From Actinomyces massiliensis 4401292 (lineage in GTDB: Bacteria; Actinomycetota; Actinomycetes; Actinomycetales; Actinomycetaceae), in assembly GCF_000269805.1 (NCBI RefSeq), contig NZ_JH711481.1:719531-783530 (forward strand): DNA of 64,000 nt, written 5' to 3'. A model generated the notes under the pieces. That model made no database searches. It saw nothing but the letters and a program-made list of their open reading frames with translations, and was not told the DNA's origin. This document shows, in pieces, positions 20,424 to 29,092 of this stretch. The position numbers and the translations under genes are program-made. Each line of letters starts with the position of its first letter. Positions within the stretch are counted from its first letter, which is position 1.

Positions 20424-23363
20424 CTAGTTCTTGCCCGATTTCCCCGGCCTCGGCGCTCCCGGCCGCTTCTTCGCCGCTTGGTCCTGAACCAGCACCGCCA
20501 CGGTGCGCGCCGGCACGCTCACCGTCCCCGTGGACCGGTCGAAGCCGGTCTGCCGCACGACGTCGTCGGCCCCCTCGGCCTGGATCGGGGAGAGGTGGAA
20601 GTCCCGCCCCGCCAGCTCGGTCAGGGATTGGGTGAGCGTCTGCCCGGAGGCGTTGAAGACCACCAGGACGCCGTCCAGGGACGGGTCCACGTCCCGCTTC
20701 CCGGCGGTGTCATCGATGAGCATGACGATGATGCCCGGCGGGGCCGCGAAGCCCGAGCCCGGGAAGCTCAGCTTGTCCCGGATGAGGCCGGCGTCCCCCA
20801 GGCTGAACAAGGGCGTGGAGGAGCGCAGTCGCAGCAGGTCCAGGGCCTGCGCCCGGGCCATCGCGATCTCGTCGGGCGAGGGGCGCAGCCACGCATCCGC
20901 CAACAATGGCCCCTGAATGTGCCAGACCCCCTCGTTCTGCCTCGCCGGGGGCAGCCCTCGGCCGAATCCGTTGCGCTGTCCCGAGAAGTCGATGGCGTTG
21001 AACCAGTCCCCGGAGTTGTAGGAGTCCCGGTCCAGGGACTTGCTGCGCAGCAGCTCGGTGCCGGCGCACCAGAAGGACGGCGACTGCCCCAACGTCACCG
21101 TGGCCAGGCAGACGGTGTTCATCCGCACCCGTTCGGACACGGGCATCCCCCGCGGCAGCTTGTAGGCCAGCAGGTCGTACAGGGTCTCGTTGTCGTGGGC
21201 GTCGACGTAGTTGACGTTCTCCTGCGGACTGGAGGTGTAGGCGGCCGGTGCGCCGTTGTGGATGAGGTCGGCGCCCCGGCGCACTGAGCCGTCCGAGACC
21301 GTCATGACGTAGTCGGTCAGATTGCCCACCAGCCCCAGTCTCACCAGGTCGGTGCGGTGAGCCAGATCCGCCGACTGGTAGTCCCAGCTGCGCTTGTCGA
21401 GCCCGCTGGGCTGGGTGAGCAGGCCCGTGCCGAAGCCCTGGAAGATGCGGTGGTCGGCGTCGAAGGGCGCCCCGCCGTGGACGGCATCGCGCAGGCGGTC
21501 GTTGAAGACGCCGATGCCGGTGCCGTTCAGCTGCCCCTGGGTCGCCTGGACGAACAGGGCGTTGTTCGCGACCTCCCCGAAGTTCCAGCCCTCCCCGTAC
21601 AGGTAGATCGAGGAGCCGTCGACGCCGTCGGCCTCCACGGTGAGCCGGTCCAGGGCGGTGCGCAGGCGCTCCATGACGGCGCGCGGGTGATGCCCCATGA
21701 GGTCGAAGCGGAAGCCGTCCACCCGGTAGCACCTGGCCCAGCGCACCACCGAGTCGATCATGAGGCGCTCGCACATGGCGTGCTCGGTGGCGGTGTTGGC
21801 GCAACAGGTCGAGTTCGTCACCTTCCCGACGGCGTCGAGCCGGTGGTAGTAGCCGGGCACCACCCTGTCCAGAACGCTGAGACGGTCCTGCCCGCAGGCC
21901 GCCATGTGGTTGTAGACCTGGTCGAGCACCACCTGGTAGCCCAGGGCGTGCAGGGCGCCGACCATCTGCCGGAACTCGACGATGCGCGCCCCGCCGTCCT
22001 GGTGGCCATCGGTGGCGTAGGAGCCCTCGGGGGCGCCCCAGTGGAAGGGGTCGTAACCCCAGTTGTAGGCGTCGCGGTCGGCCACGGCCGACACCGCCGC
22101 CTGCTGCTCGGTGGAGGCCGGCCCCAGCCCCTTGGGGATCTCCGGGGAGTGCTGACCGGCCCGGTCCTCCGGGATCGTGGCGATGTCGAAGGTGGGCAGC
22201 AGGTGGATGGTGTTCATCCCGGCACCCGCCAATTCCGCCAGGTGGCGCACACCGGTGGAGTCCTCCATGGTGAAGGCCCGGTAGGTGCCGCGCAGCTCGG
22301 CCGGGACGGTCTCGTCGGCGGCCGAGAAGTCGCGCACGTGCAGCTCGTAGATGCTGCGGGCGGAGTCGTTGCGAACCGGCGGGGCGGGGACGGCGGCCCA
22401 CTGGTCGGGCGCCAGGCGCGCATCGGCGAGGTCGACGGCGACCGAGCGGGTGGAGTCGGTCGTCAGCGCCGTCGAGTAGGGGTCGGTGACGATGTTGGTC
22501 TCCACCCGGCGGGTGGAGGGCACGTACACCTTCACCTCCCACAGGTACTGGCAGCCGACGCCGATCCGGCCGTCGGCGTTGGGCACGCACCAGCGACCGT
22601 CATCGCCCTGGATGGCGGGGGTGCGCGTGGCGGGGCCGGGCATTTCGGGCACGGAGCCGAGGGGATCGCCGGTCTGCCAGGTCAGCAGCGTGACGGTCTT
22701 GGCGGTGGGCGCCCACAGGGCGAAGGAGGGGCGGTCGGTATCGACGTTGTCGGAACTGTCGTCGTCGGGGCCTTCGGAACTGCCGTCGCTGAAGGTGACG
22801 CCCAGGTCGGCGCGGGAGGCGGCCTCGGTGTAGAGGCGGTCCAGGACGATGGCGGTCTGCACGCCGGTGAAGGCGTCCAGGCGCCCCCCGTTGCCGTCCG
22901 TGTTGGCGTCCACGTGCTGGGCCACCGCCACCTGGCCGGTCAGGGCGGCGGCGATGGCGTCGCCGTCGAGCAGGGGCGTGCCGGCGGAGTCGGTCGGGCT
23001 CAGGGCGATATAGCCCTCCAGGTTGGGGTGGGCGGTGCGAACGCTCTCGGGCAGATTGCCGACGACGCGCAGGGGCGTGAGCGTGGGGGCGGCCAGGCCG
23101 TCCGCGCCCACGATGCGTCCGTGGACGGCGGCTGCACCGCCCTCGGGGGCCGTGACCAGCTGGAAGGCCAGGCCGGTGCCGGGGACGGGCCGGCCCGAAT
23201 CGGTGACGACTTTCTCGCGGTTCATTCCCCTGGGCAGCAGGGACATCGGCCAGGCCAGGAGGTCGGGGGCGACCCAGTAGGCGCGCTGCTCCTCGCTGCC
23301 GGCGACGGGTGGGAGGGACGTGACGGTATCGAGTGTGAAGCTGATCGTGTAGGTGAAGGTCAT
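20424..23363 (-). CDS. pulA: Pullulanase-type alpha-1,6-glucosidase (GH13)
   Basis: 979 residues without a signal peptide, so probably a cytoplasmic debranching enzyme for glycogen or imported maltodextrins. N-terminal pullulanase/CBM48-type beta domains (about 1-330), then the GH13 barrel: YNWGYDPFHWGAPEGSYATDG (pullulanase signature), GFRFDLMGHHPR with the nucleophile Asp near residue 552, YLYGEGWNFGE with the acid Glu near 588, and VDAHDNETLYD near 720. The C-terminal beta domain ends in a basic, Lys/Pro-rich tail. Length fits type I pullulanases. Single-gene unit, divergent from the membrane protein at 23539. Confidence 0.93.
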   Translation of the reverse strand: MTFTYTISFTLDTVTSLPPVAGSEEQRAYWVAPDLLAWPMSLLPRGMNREKVVTDSGRPVPGTGLAFQLVTAPEGGAAAVHGRIVGADGLAAPTLTPLRVVGNLPESVRTAHPNLEGYIALSPTDSAGTPLLDGDAIAAALTGQVAVAQHVDANTDGNGGRLDAFTGVQTAIVLDRLYTEAASRADLGVTFSDGSSEGPDDDSSDNVDTDRPSFALWAPTAKTVTLLTWQTGDPLGSVPEMPGPATRTPAIQGDDGRWCVPNADGRIGVGCQYLWEVKVYVPSTRRVETNIVTDPYSTALTTDSTRSVAVDLADARLAPDQWAAVPAPPVRNDSARSIYELHVRDFSAADETVPAELRGTYRAFTMEDSTGVRHLAELAGAGMNTIHLLPTFDIATIPEDRAGQHSPEIPKGLGPASTEQQAAVSAVADRDAYNWGYDPFHWGAPEGSYATDGHQDGGARIVEFRQMVGALHALGYQVVLDQVYNHMAACGQDRLSVLDRVVPGYYHRLDAVGKVTNSTCCANTATEHAMCERLMIDSVVRWARCYRVDGFRFDLMGHHPRAVMERLRTALDRLTVEADGVDGSSIYLYGEGWNFGEVANNALFVQATQGQLNGTGIGVFNDRLRDAVHGGAPFDADHRIFQGFGTGLLTQPSGLDKRSWDYQSADLAHRTDLVRLGLVGNLTDYVMTVSDGSVRRGADLIHNGAPAAYTSSPQENVNYVDAHDNETLYDLLAYKLPRGMPVSERVRMNTVCLATVTLGQSPSFWCAGTELLRSKSLDRDSYNSGDWFNAIDFSGQRNGFGRGLPPARQNEGVWHIQGPLLADAWLRPSPDEIAMARAQALDLLRLRSSTPLFSLGDAGLIRDKLSFPGSGFAAPPGIIVMLIDDTAGKRDVDPSLDGVLVVFNASGQTLTQSLTELAGRDFHLSPIQAEGADDVVRQTGFDRSTGTVSVPARTVAVLVQDQAAKKRPGAPRPGKSGKN

Positions 23364-23538
23364 GATGGTGTCCTACCGAACAGAGGCGTGGTGCTGATGC
23401 TGTGGCCTGAGCCGCAAGCGACTCCGCTCACGCCGTAGTCTTCTCCTCCTGGCCGCCGGGTGCTACCCCCGGGCGGGAGGCAAAAGTTGGGGAGGGCTGC
23501 CCGGTCCGGTGCGACCGGTGCGATGGCAGACTGCGGTC

Positions 23539-24822
23539 ATGACGTTCCCCCCAGTGCCCGAGCACCCCTCTGATCAGGGTCTCGACGGCGATCCCGGAGT
23601 CAGTGGAGTCAGCGGAGCTAGCGGAGATGAAGCTGACGGAGGTGACGGGGCGCATCGGTCGGCTGAGCTCGCCGGGTCGGCCGGGGGTGTTGGCGCCTAC
23701 GCGGTCAATGGCACCCCCGGGACCGTCCCGGGCTCGGCGTCCTCCGCTCCGCTGAGCGGTTATCCGGGCGGGATGCCTTCCGGTCCGTATGGCGCCTCGT
23801 ACTCTGCAGGAGCTCAGGCGGGCCCTCAGGTCCCGGGAAGCGCGCCGATCGCATACGCGCACACGTATGGACACCAATACGGGCCCGTGCCCGGACGCAG
23901 GCCGATCCCCCGCCAGCCCTCCAGGGCCGGCCTGTTCGTGATTCTCGCTGCGCTGTTGACGTGTCAGCTGGCGTTTCCTTTTCTCAGTTCAATAGGGAGT
24001 TATGCTGGGTTTAGTCTGATCGATATGGTGTACCGGTTCGTATTCAGCTCGATGACATGGATAGTCGTTGTGGGGATTGTTCAGGCTGTCAAGCGCCGGC
24101 CGATTCCGAGTTTTATCCCCGCTGCGGCTATGTCGGTCGCCTCTTCAGTGTTCGACCTTGTCCTTGTCGTCGCTTATGCGGGTGGGCATACATTCCTGAG
24201 TGCAGTCACGAACGCCTCCTTCTTCCTTATTTCTTTGATCGAGGTCTGCCTGTTCATGATTGCCGGCTGGATGAGTTGCACGAGGCTTCGTGGTCGGCCC
24301 GGCTCACCACCGATTTCTGTGCTGCTGTCGTCTGGGGCAGCGCAGTTCCTGCTCGTTCTGGCAGCAGGGAGGCTGGTCAATGCGCCCGTTCTTCTGCTTA
24401 TGAGTGGAGTCGGCGCGCCGTTCGACCAGTATGGAGCTGATATGAGGCTCGGGTACGGCCTGTACTGGTATGCGAATTCCCAGCCTGTGGGTGGTGCGGT
24501 GCCCTTCGGTGTGGGGCTGGCGATTCTTATCGTGGTGGGGCTGGCGGCGGCGGGAGCCGTCGTCATGTCTCGGCCGGGCGGGTCACGGGTCACACTCGTG
24601 GCGGGATCCGCTGTGGCTTCGGGGGTCTTCTTGCTGCACTCCCTGTACGCTACGATCCTGACTTTTCTTGCAGAGTCGCACAGCCCTGGCGGCTCGTTCG
24701 AGGATCTGGGGTATGCGGTGCCGCTCGTGATCGCGGCTGCGCTCATGATCGGCATGTCCTTGGCGGGGCTGGCGCCGAGCGCCCGCGCATGGTTCGCCGG
24801 CCAACGATGGTCTTCGTCTTGA
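23539..24822 (+). CDS. Polytopic membrane protein with Gly/Ser/Pro-rich N-terminus
   Basis: 427 residues from ATG 23539. The first about 130 residues are low-complexity and polar (DPGVSGVSGASGDEADGGDG..., YPGGMPSGPYGASYSAG), followed by about eight hydrophobic segments (LFVILAALLTCQLAFPFLSS, MTWIVVVGIVQAV, SVASSVFDLVLVVAYAGG, FFLISLIEVCLFMIAGW and others). Not recognised as a transporter. The membrane part uses fewer G/C-ending codons than neighbours. Similar in plan to the broken gene at 36478. Confidence 0.7.
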   Translation: MTFPPVPEHPSDQGLDGDPGVSGVSGASGDEADGGDGAHRSAELAGSAGGVGAYAVNGTPGTVPGSASSAPLSGYPGGMPSGPYGASYSAGAQAGPQVPGSAPIAYAHTYGHQYGPVPGRRPIPRQPSRAGLFVILAALLTCQLAFPFLSSIGSYAGFSLIDMVYRFVFSSMTWIVVVGIVQAVKRRPIPSFIPAAAMSVASSVFDLVLVVAYAGGHTFLSAVTNASFFLISLIEVCLFMIAGWMSCTRLRGRPGSPPISVLLSSGAAQFLLVLAAGRLVNAPVLLLMSGVGAPFDQYGADMRLGYGLYWYANSQPVGGAVPFGVGLAILIVVGLAAAGAVVMSRPGGSRVTLVAGSAVASGVFLLHSLYATILTFLAESHSPGGSFEDLGYAVPLVIAAALMIGMSLAGLAPSARAWFAGQRWSSS

Positions 24823-24846
24823 GTATTCCACCCTCTCGTCGAGGTT

Positions 24847-24899
24847 GACATTCTCGAACGAGATCGACGGTGGCACCGTCGCCGTCGTCCCGAAATGTC
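24847..24899. repeat. Palindromic repeat A4 (53 bp, decayed right arm)
   Basis: Same element as A1-A3 with several mismatches in the right arm (GCCGTCGTCCCGAAATGTC). It lies between convergent genes, 25 bp after the membrane protein stop and 25 bp before the NAD(P)H-protein stop. Confidence 0.85.
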
Positions 24900-24924
24900 G
24901 ACCTCGTCGCGCGTCCGAGTTCGC

Positions 24925-25623
24925 TCAGGACAGGTCTGAGTAGGCCTCCGGCACGTCGGCGACCGCCTGGGCGATGAGCGTGCCGCCGTCCCGGAAGGGG
25001 ATGACTCTGCCGATGCTGGCAGGCTCGCCGAGCACCGCTGCGATCACCCGGGCCACATTTCCGCGGGAGGTGGGCGCATCGGTTGAGGACTCGCCGGCCC
25101 CCACGCGGCCCACGGTGATGGCGCCGGTGGGCTCGTCCTGCGTGAGCAGGCCGGGGCCGAGGATCGTCCAGTCCAGGCCGGTGGTCTGCAGGTGGCGGTC
25201 CGCGGCTATCTTGGCGATGGCGTAGGCGCGCAGCGGGTGGTCGTCGGCCACCTCGCCGTAGGCGGTGATGAAGGAGACCATGATGTAGCGGCGCACGCCC
25301 GCCGCCTCGGCGGCCTCCATCGAGCGGATCGCAGCGGCGCGGTCGACGGCGTCGGTGCGCTCCGGCCCGCCCTTGCCGCCGGCCCCCGCCGACCAGACGA
25401 CGGCGTCGGCCCCGGCGAATGCCTGGGCGAGCTCCTCGGTGCCGGCGTCCTCTACGGACAGGACCAGGGGTGTGGCGCCGGTGGCGGCGACGTCGTCGGC
25501 CTGGGCGGGATTGCGGATGACGGAGATGACCTCATGGCCGTCGGCCACGAGCAGCGGGGCGGCCAGAAGCGCGATCTTGCCGTGGCCGCCGATGATGACG
25601 ATGCGGGACGTGCTGTGCGACAT
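24925..25623 (-). CDS. NAD(P)H-binding atypical short-chain dehydrogenase
   Basis: 232 residues from ATG 25623. Rossmann fold with dinucleotide motif IVIIGGHGKIALLAAPLL at residues 8-25, ADAVVWSAGAGGKGGPERTDAVDRAAAIRSMEAAEAAGVRRYIMVS and YAIAKIAADRHLQTTGLDWTILGPGLLT, as in SDR_a5/YwnB-like proteins. It probably acts as an oxidoreductase or epimerase-like protein on an unknown substrate. The start region faces element D2 and the TMEM175 gene. Confidence 0.82.
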   Translation of the reverse strand: MSHSTSRIVIIGGHGKIALLAAPLLVADGHEVISVIRNPAQADDVAATGATPLVLSVEDAGTEELAQAFAGADAVVWSAGAGGKGGPERTDAVDRAAAIRSMEAAEAAGVRRYIMVSFITAYGEVADDHPLRAYAIAKIAADRHLQTTGLDWTILGPGLLTQDEPTGAITVGRVGAGESSTDAPTSRGNVARVIAAVLGEPASIGRVIPFRDGGTLIAQAVADVPEAYSDLS

Positions 25624-25663
25624 GCTGCGACCGTACTCCGTGCGGGCGGGGCCGGGCGAGCGC

Positions 25664-25734
25664 TTACAACGCTCATTTACCCCTTCCTGTACGGCCGTAA
25701 GGGGCGTAGCAAGGGGCAAACAGGCGTAGTAAGC
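25664..25734. repeat. Element D2
   Basis: Homologous to 10563-10647: CTTACAACGCTC...TACCCCTT...AAGGGGCGTAGCAAGGGGCAAACAGGCGTAGTAAG. Imperfect inverted repeats throughout. It occupies the divergent promoter between 25623 and 25768, so here it could bind a regulator. Confidence 0.6.
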
Positions 25735-25767
25735 TGCTGAGGCGTGGTCAATGGGGAGGCTGGTCGT

Positions 25768-26421
25768 ATGTCGCCCGGACGGTTGGAGGCATTCAGCGAT
25801 GGCGTGATCGCGATTGCCATTACGCTGCTGAGTCTGGAGATCAGACTTCCCGACGACGATGCGCTCACCAGCGGGTTGCTCTCCATATGGCCCAGCTATG
25901 TGGGCTTCGTGCTCAGCTTTTTGCTGATCGGGCAGGTCTGGCTCAATCATCACGCCATTTTCCAGAAGATCCGCTATGTCGATCAGTGGGTGCTTGTCTG
26001 CAATCTTCTCCTCCTGCTCGACGTCGCTTTTCTCCCCTTTGCCACCACCGTGCTCACCCGCGCTCTCAAGACGGGGGAGGACGCGCGGATCGGTGCTGTT
26101 TTCTACGGCATGGTCATGGTGGTCGGGGGTCTTTTCTTCAATGGGCTGTGGCGGGCCGCCATTAGGAATAGGCGCTGTCTGAAGCCGGAGGTTCCCGACG
26201 ACGTCGTGCGGGCCATGACGCGGCGCTTCGCCATGGGGCCGCTGCTCTACGCCATCGCCGCCGCCGTGAGCGTGATCAGCGCCTGGCTGAGTGTGGCCAC
26301 CTACCTCCTCCTCATCGTCCTCTACACGGTGGAAAGCAGTTGGCGCCGGAATGCGGGGGAGGGGGATGACGAGGATCGGGGGCCGCGGCTGCCTGCCGAT
26401 GGCGAGCGGGCCTCGGAGTAG
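25768..26421 (+). CDS. TMEM175 (DUF1211) family potassium channel
   Basis: 217 residues from ATG 25768 (GGGGAGG upstream); GTG 25744 is an alternative. The TMEM175 hallmark RLEAFSDGVIAIAITLLSLEI opens the protein, with the FSD residues at the start of the pore-lining helix. Six hydrophobic segments follow, including VGFVLSFLLIGQVWLNHHAIF. Bacterial members form tetrameric K+ leak channels. The tail is acidic and disordered. Confidence 0.9.
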   Translation: MSPGRLEAFSDGVIAIAITLLSLEIRLPDDDALTSGLLSIWPSYVGFVLSFLLIGQVWLNHHAIFQKIRYVDQWVLVCNLLLLLDVAFLPFATTVLTRALKTGEDARIGAVFYGMVMVVGGLFFNGLWRAAIRNRRCLKPEVPDDVVRAMTRRFAMGPLLYAIAAAVSVISAWLSVATYLLLIVLYTVESSWRRNAGEGDDEDRGPRLPADGERASE

Positions 26422-26477
26422 TCGGAGTAGGCGGAAGTAGATGGGCCGACTGCGCGGCCGGTAGTCGGGGAGTTCTT

Positions 26478-26954
26478 ATGTATATTATTTTTATCTCTGT
26501 TTTCGTGCCGATTGTTCTCGCCGCGGTGGTGCCTGCGGTCATGCGGCGGGCGGGGCTCGCTGAGGAGCGCCGCTGGCGCTGGTGGCTGTACGCGGCGTGC
26601 ATTCTTTTCTGGGTGTCGTGGTACTTGCCGTCACCGCTGATCGAGGGGCGGGATACCAGCTTCACGACTCATTTCGTGGGCGGCGGTATATTCACGGGAT
26701 TTCTGTGGTACTACGTGAAGCAGTCTCTTGGGTGGCGCAGCCGCTGGCCGGTCGAGTTGTTCTCCCTGTTCGCCCTGGTGTCGGCGCTCGGATGCGTCAA
26801 TGAGCTGGTCGAGCTCGGCGCGGTGAAGGCCGGTATATCGCGACTGACTCTGGAGGACACGAACTGGGACATCCTGGCCAACTCATTGGGGGCGCTGGTG
26901 GCGTATGCCGGTTATCTGCTGGTCGGTCGCCGGATCGACCGGCCGAGGCGCTAG
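26478..26954 (+). CDS. Small polytopic membrane protein, DUF2238/VanZ-like
   Basis: 158 residues with about five hydrophobic segments. The segment CVNELVELGAVKAG...DTNWDILANSLGALVAYAGYLLVG resembles the E...D-WD-AN-GA pattern of DUF2238/VanZ-like membrane proteins. It follows the TMEM175 gene by 56 bp on the same strand and may be cotranscribed. Function unknown. Confidence 0.6.
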   Translation: MYIIFISVFVPIVLAAVVPAVMRRAGLAEERRWRWWLYAACILFWVSWYLPSPLIEGRDTSFTTHFVGGGIFTGFLWYYVKQSLGWRSRWPVELFSLFALVSALGCVNELVELGAVKAGISRLTLEDTNWDILANSLGALVAYAGYLLVGRRIDRPRR

Positions 26955-27152
26955 CCAGTTGTGCTCCATTGATGTGCCGTACTGAGCGATATCCAGGAAA
27001 ATTAAGGAAATAGCGTCGCTATGCTTAATTAAGCTTAATCCATTTTTTGGCCGGCCATGCTGGCTTCTCATGCGCAGGTGTCGCCCGTTCTCCTTAGCTG
27101 TTCTTCAACAATCCTTACGAGGAAACAGTTTATGGTGTTGCTTAGGGCGTTG
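26955..27152. other. A+T-rich left edge of the defence island
   Basis: Composition shifts sharply here: TTAATTAAGCTTAA and nearby A/T runs replace the G+C-rich background. The sequence sits at the 3' end of the ABC-3C operon and may act as its terminator; TTAATTAA and TTAAGCTTAA are self-complementary. No att-like duplicate was found at the right edge near 30130. Confidence 0.4.
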
Positions 27153-28850
27153 CTACTGGAAGCGGAAGCCAAAGAGGCCGCCCTCTTCACCCGCATCCGT
27201 TAAAATGGGGTCGATAACGTATTTACGCCTTTCGAATCCTTCTGCCTCGGCGGCTGTGAGCCTGTCTGAGTTGAGTGTGACAATGTATTGAAATCCAATG
27301 GTGTCCGCTAAACGTGCCCCAATGTTAAGGCAGGAGGCGACCTGTCTATCATCCATTGAATCAAAAAGAAAACTGTCGTGCACAAGGAGACGGGGGGCGC
27401 GGTCAGCTTTAATGGCCATCACTAGACAGACGATGTCCAAAAGGAAGGTCTTCACGCCTAGGATGCCGGCAGAGGCGTCGCCGTCAATCTTCGGAACAAC
27501 TTTGAGTACTCCCTTGTTGGTAGCCTCAATGAGTAGAGAAACATCGCGATCGTCGTATATTTCTTCACCAAGTTGGTGGAACAACGAAATTACTTCTTCG
27601 AGGGAGGCTTCTTTTTCAGTCATCTCAGTTCGTAGACTGGACTCGGCGTCGGCCGTAATCGAACGAAGGCGGAGACCTGTATCATTTATCGACTGTACAA
27701 GTTCTAACTTTCGCTCCAAATCTGCTGCGACTGAATCCAGCTCAGTGAGTTCCCGTTCCGCATCCCGGAATGTTTCGAGCGCCATTGACTCGTTCAGCAG
27801 ATTCATCACGGCAGCTCGACGCTGGTCCAAGTCCGAGCGCTCCGCTTGAACTGCCCCAAGTCGATCAATGACTAAGGCCAACTCTGATTGGAGATACATT
27901 CGCCGATTTCGTACTACGGATGAATGGAAGTCTGAGACTTCGTCAAATCGTCGTGCGACAACATCGGGGAGTATTATGCCGATCTCGGCGTACATCGATT
28001 CCAACTGCTTGGTCACTTCACCATTCGAAGCTACTGGACTCTCGTCTTGGAATGCAAGTTCGAGATCGCGCTTTCGCTGCTCTAAAGCAAGACCTTCATC
28101 ATTTAGATCCCTAATGGCATGGGTGAGGCTATCAGCCTCTGCCTGATGTTCGGCGTACTGATCATCGATACGAAAACCTAACAGATTCTTTTCGAGGCGC
28201 GATCGCCGCTGACGGGTCTGCGCTAAACGTGCGCGAAGTTCGGCCTCGTTAAGAGGTATTGATCCAAGGGCGCCATCTGAAATTAACTTTCTGAGTGTTT
28301 TTCTGTTCTTTTCCAGAGCGGATGCTTTACCGCCCTTCATGAGGATCTCGGGCGAGAAACCCAGAAGATACCCGATTCGTGTTCCAGATTCCCAGGCGGA
28401 CTCCGCTGGGTATGTCTTGAGAGGATCGCCAAAATAATCGCGAATGAGTTGACCAATTAGCTGACCAACTGTGGGACGATCCACGTCGGCAGGGAGTCCG
28501 AAGATGTTACCGACTTCCAACTTCCACTCGTCGACAGTGGTCACTTCTCCATTAACTTGAATTTTCGTTCGGGGCGACATTGAACGTTCGACCCGAGTTA
28601 CTTCGGTGCCGAAAATCTCTAGATCTGACCAAAAGTAAAATGAAGTAAGTTCGCTTGACTTGAGGCCATCTCTGAGGCTACCGCCGAGCAAGTATCGGAT
28701 AATGTGAATGAAACTCGTCTTACCCGCGCCGTTTCGGCTGTCACCAAGTCTGGACTCTGTCGCCTTGTCCGCTAGAAGGATGTTCATGCCTTCGTGAAAA
28801 CTGAGCGTTTTAAAACGCTCATCGGAGGAACCGATATCATGCAGGAACAT
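27153..28850 (-). CDS. ABC-three-component (ABC-3C) system ATPase, DUF2326 type
   Basis: 565 residues. N-terminal SMC/RecF-like ABC half: Walker A GDSRNGAGKTSFIHII at about 36-51 and a strand-rich insertion. A long coiled coil spans about 190-420 (QTRQRRSRLEKN..., LTELDSVAADLERKLELV). The C-terminal DUF2326 half has LLVHDSFLFDSMDDRQVASCLNIGARLA, with the Walker B-like LLVHDSF. In ABC-3C conflict systems this ATPase acts with a small middle component and a toxic effector, both present immediately upstream (14-bp overlap with the middle component). G+C content is clearly lower than the flanks, indicating recent transfer. Confidence 0.85.
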   Translation of the reverse strand: MFLHDIGSSDERFKTLSFHEGMNILLADKATESRLGDSRNGAGKTSFIHIIRYLLGGSLRDGLKSSELTSFYFWSDLEIFGTEVTRVERSMSPRTKIQVNGEVTTVDEWKLEVGNIFGLPADVDRPTVGQLIGQLIRDYFGDPLKTYPAESAWESGTRIGYLLGFSPEILMKGGKASALEKNRKTLRKLISDGALGSIPLNEAELRARLAQTRQRRSRLEKNLLGFRIDDQYAEHQAEADSLTHAIRDLNDEGLALEQRKRDLELAFQDESPVASNGEVTKQLESMYAEIGIILPDVVARRFDEVSDFHSSVVRNRRMYLQSELALVIDRLGAVQAERSDLDQRRAAVMNLLNESMALETFRDAERELTELDSVAADLERKLELVQSINDTGLRLRSITADAESSLRTEMTEKEASLEEVISLFHQLGEEIYDDRDVSLLIEATNKGVLKVVPKIDGDASAGILGVKTFLLDIVCLVMAIKADRAPRLLVHDSFLFDSMDDRQVASCLNIGARLADTIGFQYIVTLNSDRLTAAEAEGFERRKYVIDPILTDAGEEGGLFGFRFQ

Positions 28851-29091
28851 GAGACCTCACCAACTGACCCGAGGCATTCCAATTGATCGCTTGGATGGCA
28901 AACAGCATGGACAGGGCCATGGCGAACCAATCGAATGTGATTCGGGCGAACTCGTCATTCGACTTCGTTTTCTGTGAGAGTCTTTCCCATAGTCCGGAGA
29001 CGGTGGTAGGCGAATCTAACAGGGATAGTAATGCTGCGCCCACCGTCAACAGGGCTCGGTCTGCGGTAATTCCCTTAGTTGGGAGAAGCAT
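28837..29091 (-). CDS. ABC-3C system middle component (MC6-like)
   Basis: 84 residues from ATG 29091 (MLLPTKGITADRALLTVGAALLSLLDSPTTVSGLWERLSQKTKSNDEFARITFDWFAMALSMLFAIQAI). The winged-helix-like body with DRALLTVG and ITFDWFxxALxxLxAI fits middle component 6 of ABC-3C systems. The start lies one base after the upstream effector's stop, and the end overlaps the ATPase by 14 bp, so the three genes are translationally coupled. Confidence 0.82.
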   Translation of the reverse strand: MLLPTKGITADRALLTVGAALLSLLDSPTTVSGLWERLSQKTKSNDEFARITFDWFAMALSMLFAIQAINWNASGQLVRSHVPA

Positions 29092-29092
29092 T

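Noticed and set aside
21357-23438. A 693-codon plus-strand frame opposite the pullulanase
   Set aside because: It is the shadow of a well-supported GH13 gene; its composition is Gly/Val/His/Gln-rich without motifs.
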